Source of the DNA: Streptomyces hokutonensis
GTDB lineage: Bacteria > Actinomycetota > Actinomycetes > Streptomycetales > Streptomycetaceae
DNA length: 64,000 bases
Reading direction: 5' to 3'
Assembly (NCBI RefSeq): GCF_000376565.1
Contig: NZ_BARG01000015.1
Location: 1 to 64,000, forward strand
Shown here: in pieces, positions 52,299 through 59,717 of the stretch
How the letters are laid out: the number at the start of each line of letters is the position of its first letter
Position numbering within the stretch: the stretch's first letter is position 1
The notes under the pieces: generated by a model
Database searches by the model: none
What the model saw: only the letters and a program-made list of their open reading frames with translations
What the model was told of the DNA's origin: nothing
Translations under genes and position numbers: made by a program

Positions 52299-53255
52299 AT
52301 GGTGCATCAGTACAGTTCACAGGCTCGCCTGTCACCGTCCGGTGACACAGAAGACATCGTCGCGCTGCTCGCGCCGCGCCTCGCGTACTTCGCCGGGGTC
52401 GCCCGCACCGAGCACGTCACCCGGGCCGCGCAGGAGATGCAGGTCCCGCAGTCCACCCTGTCGCGGGCGATGGTCCGCCTCGAACAGGACCTGGGCGTCG
52501 ACCTGTTCGCCCGCAGGGGCCGTACGGTCTCGCTCACCCCCGCCGGCCGCACCTTCCTCACCTCCGTCGAGCGCGCCCTCGCCGAGATCGGGAAGGCCGC
52601 CGACGAGGTCCGCGCCGACGCCGACCCCGCCACCGGCAAGGTCGCCTTCGGCTTCCTCCACACCCTCGGCTCGGAGACCGTCCCCGAACTCATCCGCGCC
52701 TTCCGCGCCGACCACCCCCGCGTCCGCTTCAGCCTCGTCCAGAACTACGGCGAGGCCATGCTGGAGCGGCTGCGCGCGGGCGAGCTGGACCTGTGCCTGC
52801 TGACCGCGCCGACCCTCGACGCCCCCGACGTCGTGGCCCACCGCCTCGACATCCAGAAACTCCGCCTCGTCGTCCCGGCCGACCACCGCCTGGCCTCCCG
52901 CAAACGGATCCGCCTAGCGGAGGCGGCCGAGGAGACCTTCGTGACCCTGGAACCGGGCTACGGCCTCCGGAGCATCACCGACGCCGTCTGCGCGGAGGCC
53001 GGCTTCCGCCCGAAGATCGCCTTCGAGGGGGAGGAGGCGGAGACCCTACGGGGCCTGGTGGCGGCGGGTCTCGGAGTAGCCCTGCTCCCTCCACCGGCCG
53101 TACCCCGCCCGGGAGTTGCCGAACTGACGGTCACCGCCCCGAAGGCGGTACGGGAGATCGGCGTGGCCTGGCTGGACGGCCGCCCGGACACACCCCCGGT
53201 GGCCGCCTTCAAGAAGTTCCTGCTGTCGAGAAGGGGCAACTTGCTGCCCGAGTAG
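52299..53255 (+). CDS. LysR family transcriptional regulator
   Basis: A 318-residue LTTR. The winged helix-turn-helix is at about residues 28-87 (LAYFAGVARTEHVTRAAQEMQVPQSTLSRAMVRLEQDLGVDLFARRGRTVSLT). The effector domain follows from KVAFGFLHTLGSETVPELIRAF to LGVALLPPP. ATG 52299 (MVHQYSSQ) is taken instead of the GTG-preceded extension from 52272. It is divergent from the MFS gene, which it most likely activates or represses. The 3' end abuts the next gene's stop within 1 bp. Confidence 0.9.
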   Translation: MVHQYSSQARLSPSGDTEDIVALLAPRLAYFAGVARTEHVTRAAQEMQVPQSTLSRAMVRLEQDLGVDLFARRGRTVSLTPAGRTFLTSVERALAEIGKAADEVRADADPATGKVAFGFLHTLGSETVPELIRAFRADHPRVRFSLVQNYGEAMLERLRAGELDLCLLTAPTLDAPDVVAHRLDIQKLRLVVPADHRLASRKRIRLAEAAEETFVTLEPGYGLRSITDAVCAEAGFRPKIAFEGEEAETLRGLVAAGLGVALLPPPAVPRPGVAELTVTAPKAVREIGVAWLDGRPDTPPVAAFKKFLLSRRGNLLPE

Positions 53256-53256
53256 C

Positions 53257-54267
53257 TCAGTTCAGGTGCCGGACCCGCACGACCAGCTTGCCAGTGGCGC
53301 GGCTGTGCTCCATGTCGTCGTGGGCCTGCGGTACTTGCTCAAGCCCGTCGTACACGCGGTCTACAGGGAAGGCCAGTTGGCCTGTGGTGACCGCGTCGAG
53401 GATTTCCTGGAAGACCGTCGGGGGGAGGTCGGAGGCGTCACCGAAGTAGCCCGCGAGGCGGACGCCCCTGGGCAGGTACTCGTTGGGGGAGAAGTCGCGG
53501 ACGGTCCACTGGTTGGAGAGGCTGCCGCCGAAGCAGGCCGTGCCGTGGACGCGGACCGCGCGCAGGGTGTCGGGGAGGGTGGGGGTGCCGACCAGGTCGA
53601 GGGCGGCGTCGACACCGTCCGGGTACAACTCGCGTACGGCGGGGGCGACTTCGCCGGTGTCGAGGAGCGGATGGTCGACACCGCGTTCCTTGAGCAGGGC
53701 GAGCCGGTCCGGACGCCGGGTGGTGGACAGCACCGTGGCTCCGCGCCAGCGGGCGAGCGCGGCGGCGGCCAGCCCCACCGAGGAGGTACCGCCGCGGATC
53801 AGCACGGTCTGACCGGGCCGCAGATCCAGTCCGACGGTGAGCGAACCATAGGCCGTCTGCACCATCTCCGGCAGCGCACCAAGCACCTCCCAGGGCAACT
53901 CGGTGTCGACGGGAATGACCTGGGCCAGCGGCACCGACGTGTACTCGGCATAGCCACCGTCGTAGGTACGCCCCATGTCCCCCATCATCGCGACGACCTT
54001 CTGCCCGCGCACGAGCCCGCTGCCGGCCGGGGCCGCGTCCACGATACCGACCGCCTCGATCCCCGGCACCCGCGGAAAACTGACCCCCTCACTCACCCCC
54101 AGCCGCAACTTCAACTCCGACCGGTTCAGCCCGAACGCCTCGACCCGAATCCGCACCCACCCGTCCCGCTCGGACGGGAGCGGGAGCACGGTCAGCCGCA
54201 ACTTCTCGACGGGACCGGGGGCAGAGAGCTGGACCGCACGCATAGTGGCCGGCGAGAACGTCGTCAT
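53257..54267 (-). CDS. Zinc-independent quinone oxidoreductase-type MDR
   Basis: A 336-residue medium-chain reductase. The GroES-like start is [20 protein letters not shown], followed by the NADPH fold with [30 protein letters not shown] (the glycine motif is GGxSxVG, as in quinone reductases). The structural zinc cysteines of alcohol dehydrogenases are absent. ATG 54267 was chosen; the extension upstream is not conserved. It would reduce quinones or enones in the cytosol. It is convergent with lysR, with only 1 bp between stops. Confidence 0.85.
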   Translation of the reverse strand: MTTFSPATMRAVQLSAPGPVEKLRLTVLPLPSERDGWVRIRVEAFGLNRSELKLRLGVSEGVSFPRVPGIEAVGIVDAAPAGSGLVRGQKVVAMMGDMGRTYDGGYAEYTSVPLAQVIPVDTELPWEVLGALPEMVQTAYGSLTVGLDLRPGQTVLIRGGTSSVGLAAAALARWRGATVLSTTRRPDRLALLKERGVDHPLLDTGEVAPAVRELYPDGVDAALDLVGTPTLPDTLRAVRVHGTACFGGSLSNQWTVRDFSPNEYLPRGVRLAGYFGDASDLPPTVFQEILDAVTTGQLAFPVDRVYDGLEQVPQAHDDMEHSRATGKLVVRVRHLN

Positions 54268-54385
54268 GGGCCTGCCTTCTTCCCGGGCGGGGAGGAGAGT
54301 TCGGACGGCGGGCGTCAACGTCGGGCGGGCGCCACCGCATTCCCGACTCGCCCCGGACACGGGCTTGTTGGCCTCCGCTCCCCGC

Positions 54386-55147
54386 TCACTTCCGCAAGGA
54401 GCGTCCGAAGCCCGCCGCCAGTGGCATCCGTAGGCCCAGGGGTGGTGGAGCCTGGAGTGCGTCCTCGACCGGGCGGGCGAATGCTCGGCCGAACAGGGCG
54501 CCCAGGACGAAGTCCTCGGTCAGGGCGTGGACTTCCTGGCGGTGTTGGTGCAACGCGTGGCCGTCGGAGTGGACTTCGAAGCGGCAGACGTCCCGGTTGG
54601 CCTTCTTGGCGCGGGCCGCCAGGCGGAAGGAGAGTTCGGGGTCGGTTCGTTCGTCGTTCGTGCCGTGGACGATCAGGACTCGGCGGCCCACCAGTTGCTT
54701 CACCGGTTCGGGTGGTGCGGCCACGTCCTGCTCGGGGAGCCAAGGGGCCAGTGCCACCACGGAGTTGACCGCCTCGTGGCCGGCGGAGCGCAGGGCGGCA
54801 CGGCCGCCCATGTCGACTCCGGCGAGGCATACGGGCACGTCTCCGTAGCGTCGTACGACCTCGTCGACCGCCCAGGTGGCGTCGTGCGCGAGATACGCCT
54901 CGCTGCCGTTCCAGCCGCGCACGCGGTAGTGGACGACATGCGCGGCGAGCCCGTCGTCCGCGCCGGCCCGGGACAGCCGGCGCCCCAACGCCCGTACGGA
55001 GGCCGTCGCCAGGAGAGGGGACGGCCTGCGGGCGGAGACCTCGTCGCCGCCGGGGAGCAGCAGGACCACGCCGCTCACCGAGGTCGGTTCTGGACCGAGC
55101 GCTCTCCCCAGCCGGGCCGTCCGAACCGGCGTCGCTTGCTGTGCCAT
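54386..55147 (-). CDS. Alpha/beta hydrolase with Asp at the nucleophile elbow
   Basis: A 253-residue alpha/beta-hydrolase fold protein. The strand-loop-helix elbow reads [17 protein letters not shown], so an Asp occupies the site where esterases carry Ser. The acid is probably in [14 protein letters not shown] and the His in SDGHALHQH. Asp nucleophiles occur in dehalogenases and epoxide hydrolases but in a different overall family. The ATG at 55147 lies well in the frame. The gene is transcribed toward the oxidoreductase, with 118 bp between. Confidence 0.78.
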   Translation of the reverse strand: MAQQATPVRTARLGRALGPEPTSVSGVVLLLPGGDEVSARRPSPLLATASVRALGRRLSRAGADDGLAAHVVHYRVRGWNGSEAYLAHDATWAVDEVVRRYGDVPVCLAGVDMGGRAALRSAGHEAVNSVVALAPWLPEQDVAAPPEPVKQLVGRRVLIVHGTNDERTDPELSFRLAARAKKANRDVCRFEVHSDGHALHQHRQEVHALTEDFVLGALFGRAFARPVEDALQAPPPLGLRMPLAAGFGRSLRK

Positions 55148-55232
55148 GACAGAACAGTGTCAGAAGTGAGCGTGTACGCCATCCTTCCGCGCGGTCACCG
55201 TTACGTATCGACGGATTCGTACAACAGGTGAT

Positions 55233-55244
55233 CTACGCGCGTAG
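55233..55244. promoter_or_regulatory. CTACGCGCGTAG palindrome in the adenosine deaminase promoter
   Basis: A perfect 12-bp palindrome, same as 41648-41659. Five bases on lies TAGAGT (55249-55254), a good -10 hexamer, six bases before the ATG. The palindrome therefore sits in the -35/-10 spacer, where a bound protein would block RNA polymerase. Confidence 0.65.
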
Positions 55245-55260
55245 GAGTTAGAGTGCGGAA

Positions 55261-56418
55261 ATGACGAGCCAGAGCACCCCGAACACCCCGACGCCGGACC
55301 AGATCCGCCGGGCGCCGAAGGTTCTGCTGCACGACCACCTCGACGGCGGCCTCCGCCCTGGGACGATCGTCGAACTCGCGCGGGACGCCGGGTACACCGG
55401 GCTCCCCGAGACCGACCCGGACAAACTCGGCGTGTGGTTCGCCGAGGCCGCCGACTCCGGTTCCCTGGAACGGTACTTGGAGACCTTCTCGCACACCGTC
55501 GCCGTGATGCAGACCCGGGACGCGCTGATCCGCGTCGCCCGCGAGTGCGCGGAGGACCTCGCCGAGGACGGCGTCGTATACGCCGAGGTGCGGTACGCGC
55601 CCGAGCAGCACCTCGACGGCGGGCTCAGCCTCGAAGAGGTCGTCGAGGCCGTCAACGAGGGCTTCCGGCAAGGGGAGTCGCTGGCGAGGGAGGGCGGGCG
55701 GCGGATCCGCGTGGGGGCGCTGCTCACCGCCATGCGGCACGCCGCCCGCGCCCTGGAGATCGCCGAACTCGCCAACCGCTACCGCGACCTGGGCGTCGTC
55801 GGCTTCGACATCGCGGGCGCCGAGGCCGGGTTCCCGCCCACCCGGCACCTCGACGCCTTCGAGTACCTCAAGCGCGAGAACAACCACTTCACCATCCACG
55901 CCGGCGAGGCCTTCGGACTGCCGTCCATCTGGCAGGCGCTCCAGTGGTGCGGCGCCGACCGGCTCGGCCACGGCGTGCGCATCATCGACGACATCCAGGT
56001 CCAGGACGACGGCACGGTCAAGCTCGGCCGGCTCGCCTCGTACGTCCGCGACAAGCGCATCCCGTTGGAACTGTGCCCCAGCTCCAACCTCCAGACCGGC
56101 GCCGCCGACTCCTACGCCGAGCACCCCATCGGGCTGCTCCGCCGGCTCCACTTCCGGGCCACGGTCAACACCGACAACCGGCTGATGTCCCACACCAGCA
56201 TGAGCAGTGAATTCGAGCACCTTGTCGAGGCGTTCGGTTATTCACTCGACGACATGCAATGGTTCTCCGTCAATGCTATGAAGTCAGCATTCATTCCTTT
56301 CGATGAACGACTGGCCATGATCAATGACGTGATCAAGCCCGGATATGCCGAACTCAAATCCGAGTGGCTGTTCCGGCAGACGGCCTCCACCAGCGGTTCT
56401 GTGCCCGAAGAGGGCTGA
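55261..56418 (+). CDS. add: Adenosine deaminase
   Basis: A 385-residue TIM-barrel zinc deaminase that makes inosine from adenosine and deoxyadenosine. Motifs: [11 protein letters not shown] (two metal His), a [13 protein letters not shown] (His and catalytic Glu), [19 protein letters not shown] and [13 protein letters not shown] with the metal Asp. ATG 55261 begins right after a -10 hexamer, so the mRNA may be leaderless. The last 60 codons use noticeably more A/T-ending codons than the rest. It belongs by its promoter palindrome with the nucleoside importer 13 kb away. Confidence 0.93.
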   Translation: MTSQSTPNTPTPDQIRRAPKVLLHDHLDGGLRPGTIVELARDAGYTGLPETDPDKLGVWFAEAADSGSLERYLETFSHTVAVMQTRDALIRVARECAEDLAEDGVVYAEVRYAPEQHLDGGLSLEEVVEAVNEGFRQGESLAREGGRRIRVGALLTAMRHAARALEIAELANRYRDLGVVGFDIAGAEAGFPPTRHLDAFEYLKRENNHFTIHAGEAFGLPSIWQALQWCGADRLGHGVRIIDDIQVQDDGTVKLGRLASYVRDKRIPLELCPSSNLQTGAADSYAEHPIGLLRRLHFRATVNTDNRLMSHTSMSSEFEHLVEAFGYSLDDMQWFSVNAMKSAFIPFDERLAMINDVIKPGYAELKSEWLFRQTASTSGSVPEEG

Positions 56419-56558
56419 ACGGGATCGAACGGAGGGCGGTGAATGCGGGCGGGTGTTCACAATCCGTCCGCATTTCGATGTTTGCGGCGGACGGCTTCGC
56501 GTGTTTACGGTCTTGGACCGCTCACATCCCCGTCATCCCATTCAAGGACGCATTCACC

Positions 56559-56918
56559 ATGAAGCAGTCTGCTGCCAAGACCCTCGGTGTCGCCGCCCTC
56601 GGTGCCGCCTTCGCCGCCGTAGGCGCGGGTGCCGCGAGCGCGGCTCCGGCGGTCCCGGACACCACCCAGGTGCTGGGCGCCGTGACCCACACGCTGCCCG
56701 CGGAGAACGTCACCAAGGCGCTCCCGGGTGCCGGCGAGGCGCTGAGCCAGGCGCAGCCCGCGCTCGCGGGTGGTCTGTCCGCCGTGCAGCCGGCCGCCGA
56801 GAAGGTCCTCTCCGACGGCCCGACCGCGCCCGTCGCCGGACTGCTGGGCGGCCTCCCGCTGTCGCAGACGGGCCTGCCCACGCACGGCCTGCCGCTGAAC
56901 GGCGTTCCGCTGGGCTGA
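56559..56918 (+). CDS. Small secreted protein
   Basis: A 119-residue protein with a clear Sec signal peptide (MKQSAAKTLGVAALGAAFAA, cleavage likely after GAASA), then a short mature part rich in Ala, Pro, Leu and Gly with no cysteine. Streptomyces has many such proteins of this design, of unknown function. ATG 56559 has AAGGA upstream. It is followed by a 13-bp perfect hairpin at 56965-57007. Confidence 0.75.
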   Translation: MKQSAAKTLGVAALGAAFAAVGAGAASAAPAVPDTTQVLGAVTHTLPAENVTKALPGAGEALSQAQPALAGGLSAVQPAAEKVLSDGPTAPVAGLLGGLPLSQTGLPTHGLPLNGVPLG

Positions 56919-56964
56919 GGCCCGTCGGGCTCGGACCCGCTGGGCCGAGCCCACCCCCGAACGC

Positions 56965-57007
56965 GCCGATGGGGCGCGCCCCCGGACGAGGGGTGCGCCC
57001 CATCGGC
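56965..57007. terminator. Hairpin terminator between secreted-protein and PspC genes
   Basis: GCCGATGGGGCGC at 56965-56977 pairs perfectly with 56995-57007 over a 17-nt loop, between two convergent genes. Confidence 0.75.
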
Positions 57008-57041
57008 GTACGCGCGCCGGGCCTTTGCGGGTTTCGGTGGC

Positions 57042-57248
57042 TCACCAGGCCTCGGTGCGCACCTTGTCCTCGGACGGGAACAGGATCCACAGCGCGATGT
57101 AGAGCAGGAACTGCGGCCCGGGCAGCAGACACGAGAGCAGGAAGATCACCCGCATCGTGGTCGCGGAGGTACCGAAGCGCCGCGCCAGCGCTGCGCACAC
57201 TCCGCCGATCATGCGGCCTTGGGTGGGGCGGGCAATGGCGGTCATCAT
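57042..57248 (-). CDS. PspC domain membrane protein
   Basis: A 68-residue protein made of a single PspC domain: GRMIGGVCAALARRFGTSATTMRVIFLLSCLLPGPQFLLYIALWILFPSED, with two hydrophobic segments. ATG 57248 follows AAGGAG by six bases; the longer open frame to 57401 is arginine-rich low-complexity and was set aside. PspC proteins of this size are common in actinobacteria and are thought to sense or stabilise the membrane. The promoter is close to a long inverted repeat. Confidence 0.88.
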   Translation of the reverse strand: MMTAIARPTQGRMIGGVCAALARRFGTSATTMRVIFLLSCLLPGPQFLLYIALWILFPSEDKVRTEAW

Positions 57249-57280
57249 GGGCACTCCTTCTTTTTGGGTCGTTCGCCTTC

Positions 57281-57368
57281 GGGGGCGCCTCAGCCGGTGT
57301 CGAGAGCACGATCGTGCTCGACGCTTCGCGCCTCCGCGCGTTCGCACTCTCGACACCGGCGCGCCCCC
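57281..57368. repeat. Long imperfect inverted repeat upstream of the PspC gene
   Basis: Arms GGGGGCGC (57281-57288) with GCGCCCCC (57361-57368), and GCCGGTGTCGAGAG (57293-57306) with CTCTCGACACCGGC (57347-57360), around a 40-bp centre that itself contains the palindrome GAGCACGATCGTGCTC (57304-57319). The RNA could fold into one long stem with an internal hairpin. It lies in the 244-bp gap between pspC and the vanZ-like gene. Confidence 0.65.
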
Positions 57369-57492
57369 TGCGGCTCTCTCCCGGCCGACGCGTGGGGACA
57401 CCGGCCCTTGGTGGGCCCTGGGCGTTCGTTGGTGTGGGCGGGTTGCCCATCTGCCTTCAACGGTACGGAGGCGGGGGCCGACGGGCGTCGCT

Positions 57493-58044
57493 CTACGGTG
57501 CGATGCCGACCCTGGGAATCGTCGGGGTCCGTCCCTGAGGCGCTTCCTCCTGGAGGAGGGGCGCGGGGAGGGGGCTCTCGCCCCTGCGGCGGAGCCAGAC
57601 GCGGGCGGCGGGGACGATCGCGGCGTGCGCGAGGGCCACGCCCACCGTGTTCATGAGCAGCGAGTCGACGTCGACGACCTGGCCCGGCACGCCGGTCTGG
57701 AGCAGTTCGATGCCCAGGGAGATCAGGGCGCCGGCGGCGACCGTACGGATCAGGGACGCGAGCGGCGAGACATGCAGCCGGCCGCTCACCATCGGGAGCA
57801 GGACGCCCAGCGGGGCCAGCAGCGCGAGGCCCTCACCGATCCGCTTCGTCGCCTCCGGCCAGCCCAGTGCCAGATCGGCCCGGATACTGGCCAGCGGGTG
57901 CAGGTTCGGCGGCATCACCCAGGGGACGTCCCGCGGGCGCAGCGTGACCCAGGCGACGAGCACGAGATGTGCGACGAGGAGGACACCTCCTGTCACACGG
58001 ACGCGAATCGCGGCACTGCCGCCGATGGAGCCTTGACGCTGCAC
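57493..58044 (-). CDS. VanZ-like membrane protein
   Basis: A 183-residue protein of the VanZ family with four to five transmembrane segments (VLLVAHLVLVAWVTLRPRDVPW, GLALLAPLGVLLPMV, and SLIRTVAAGALISLGIELLQTGVPGQVVDVDSLLMNTVGVALAHA). The conserved signature is ELLQ...GVPGQVVDVDSLLMNTVG. VanZ gives low-level teicoplanin resistance in some pathogens; the general role is unknown. The C-terminal 30 residues are a disordered tail. Confidence 0.87.
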   Translation of the reverse strand: MQRQGSIGGSAAIRVRVTGGVLLVAHLVLVAWVTLRPRDVPWVMPPNLHPLASIRADLALGWPEATKRIGEGLALLAPLGVLLPMVSGRLHVSPLASLIRTVAAGALISLGIELLQTGVPGQVVDVDSLLMNTVGVALAHAAIVPAARVWLRRRGESPLPAPLLQEEAPQGRTPTIPRVGIAP

Positions 58045-58181
58045 GCCCCACTAGACGCCCCCTCCGGCACGATCGGTTCCGGGTAGGGCCCAAGCACCAG
58101 GCTGAGGCTTCCGCCACACCCCTCTTTTCCGGCTCGTTCACCTCCGGGGTGCTTTTGCGGAGGAGGCGGCATGATTGGCCC

Positions 58182-58628
58182 ATGCCAAAGGGGAGGGTGC
58201 GCGCGGTCGTCGGCTATACGGCGCTCACACTGCTGTGCGCGGCAGCGACGGCATGGTGTGTGCTCACCGGCATCGCGAAGCTGAACCTGTCGGGGAGCGC
58301 CGTCGAAATCCGGCTCGCGGAGTGCCACCAGGAGGAGGGCGGGAAGGGCGGCTCCTACACCGTGTGCAGCGGCCCGGTGCAGAACACGCGGAGCACTACG
58401 AACGCGCGCACCGCGAAGGTCTCGTACAACGGCCACGAGGGCGAGACCGTCAGAGCCGCACGGACTCCCTGGGGAAGCTACGACGTGGTGGACACCGGCT
58501 TCGTCTCACGGAGCAGCTCGATCCTGCTCCCCGTGGTGCCGCTCCTCGGGACGGCCGGCGCGGCAGCCCTCACCGTCAGAGAGTTCCGCCGGCCAAGGCA
58601 AGCGGCCGCTCCCGACGGAGCCTCGTGA
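58182..58628 (+). CDS. Two-TM hypothetical membrane protein
   Basis: A 148-residue protein with a first hydrophobic segment (VVGYTALTLLCAAATAWCVLTG, residues 8-30) and a second near residue 115-135 (SSILLPVVPLLGTAGAAALTV). The extracytoplasmic loop contains two cysteines (AECHQEE and YTVCSG) that could form a disulfide. The start ATG 58182 was chosen by frame; a better placed AGGAGG precedes an out-of-frame ATG at 58171, so initiation here is uncertain. The stop overlaps the HIT gene start (GTGA). Confidence 0.6.
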   Translation: MPKGRVRAVVGYTALTLLCAAATAWCVLTGIAKLNLSGSAVEIRLAECHQEEGGKGGSYTVCSGPVQNTRSTTNARTAKVSYNGHEGETVRAARTPWGSYDVVDTGFVSRSSSILLPVVPLLGTAGAAALTVREFRRPRQAAAPDGAS

Positions 58629-59059
58629 GCGACAGGGGCGGCGGTGTGGACTGCGTCTTCTGCCGCCTCATCGATGAGGGCAGCGCACACTGGGTGGCCC
58701 GTGCGGCCGAAGCCTGCGCCTTCACGCCGTTGAACCCGCTCGCGCCGGGGCACACGCTGGTCGTCCCCACCCGCCACTTCACGGATGTGTTCGAGTGCCC
58801 GCCCGATGCCCTGACGGCGTCGATGTCGCTGGTCCAACGCGTGGCCGCGGCCATGCGCACCGCCCTGGACGCCTCGGGCGTCAACATCCTGAGCGCCTGC
58901 GGACCGGGGTCGGAACAGTCCGTCCCGCACCTGCACTTCCACGTCGTTCCCCGGTGGGTGGACGACGGGATCTCGACATGGCCGACCGGACGGTCCCGCC
59001 GCAGCCTCACCGGCGACCCAGGCGCGCGACTGGCCGCCGCACTCGACCGTCGACCGTGA
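58625..59059 (+). CDS. HIT family nucleotide hydrolase
   Basis: A 144-residue histidine-triad protein. The N-terminal CVFCRLIDEG carries the zinc-type Cys pair, the central APGHTLVVPTRH segment is typical, and the active-site triad is in VPHLHFHVVPRW. HIT hydrolases cleave nucleotide phosphoramidates and similar compounds in the cytosol. GTG 58625 is coupled to the preceding membrane protein gene. Confidence 0.85.
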   Translation: MSDRGGGVDCVFCRLIDEGSAHWVARAAEACAFTPLNPLAPGHTLVVPTRHFTDVFECPPDALTASMSLVQRVAAAMRTALDASGVNILSACGPGSEQSVPHLHFHVVPRWVDDGISTWPTGRSRRSLTGDPGARLAAALDRRP

Positions 59060-59114
59060 CGCCGAGCGGCATCATCGAGGTTGAGCCAGGCCGATTCGGA
59101 GCCCACGGGCCCCG

Positions 59115-59717
59115 TCAGCCGCCCGTCACCTCGGTGGAGGGCGGCGGCTTGGTGCCGGGAGAGGAGCGGACGTCGTCCGTGCATTCGTAGCGGCGCAGGG
59201 GGGCGTTGCCCGGGCCGCCGAGGATGACGGAGCCGTCGCCCTCGGCGGCGGCCGAGTCGGAGAAGGTGCAGACGATCTGGGCGAGCGCGTACGACGTCAG
59301 GTCGGCCGGTGAATTGCTCAGCCGCAGCGCGTCCTTGGGGTCCTTGGCGCGCGGTCCGCTCACGGACATGCCGCCGCGTACGTCGGTCGTGTACCGGGCG
59401 TCCTTCTCGCCCGGCGACGGCGACTGCGCGAGCTGGTCCAGCAGCCCCTGCGCCACGATCACGCGCCGCTGCACGTCCGCGGTGCCGTCCGGCACCTGTA
59501 CGGTCCGGTCGACGGTCACCAGCGACGACCCGCACAGCAGGAACACCTGCACGGGCACCCCGCGCGCGGCCTGCGTCGACACGTCCGGCTCGGTGAGCGT
59601 GCAGGGCACCATCGAGGGCGCGGGCCCGAAGTCGGTCGGCACCTCCGTGGCGCGGATCCCGCAGCCGGTGAGCAGCAGTGCGAGGAGGGGGAGAGTCAGC
59701 AACCCGCGTGCCTTCAT
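59115..59717 (-). CDS. Lipoprotein of the afsQ locus
   Basis: A 200-residue lipoprotein with lipobox LLLTGCGIR. The mature part has three more cysteines (MVPCTL, LLCGSS, IVCTFS and YECTDD, four by count) that could form two disulfide bonds, and ends in a Pro/Thr tail. It overlaps the afsQ2-type kinase gene by ATGA. In S. coelicolor a lipoprotein follows afsQ1-afsQ2 in the same operon, and this is its counterpart. A role in signal sensing for the kinase is plausible but unproven. Confidence 0.85.
   Translation of the reverse strand: MKARGLLTLPLLALLLTGCGIRATEVPTDFGPAPSMVPCTLTEPDVSTQAARGVPVQVFLLCGSSLVTVDRTVQVPDGTADVQRRVIVAQGLLDQLAQSPSPGEKDARYTTDVRGGMSVSGPRAKDPKDALRLSNSPADLTSYALAQIVCTFSDSAAAEGDGSVILGGPGNAPLRRYECTDDVRSSPGTKPPPSTEVTGG

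Noticed and set aside
56345..57538. Plus-strand 397-residue frame over the secreted protein and PspC genes
   Set aside because: It is a different frame over two better supported genes; the product is low-complexity Arg/Gly/Pro.
58171..58260. ATG at 58171 right after AGGAGG as alternate start
   Set aside because: It is out of frame with the membrane protein at 58182 and I see no family-like product in that frame; kept only as a doubt on initiation.
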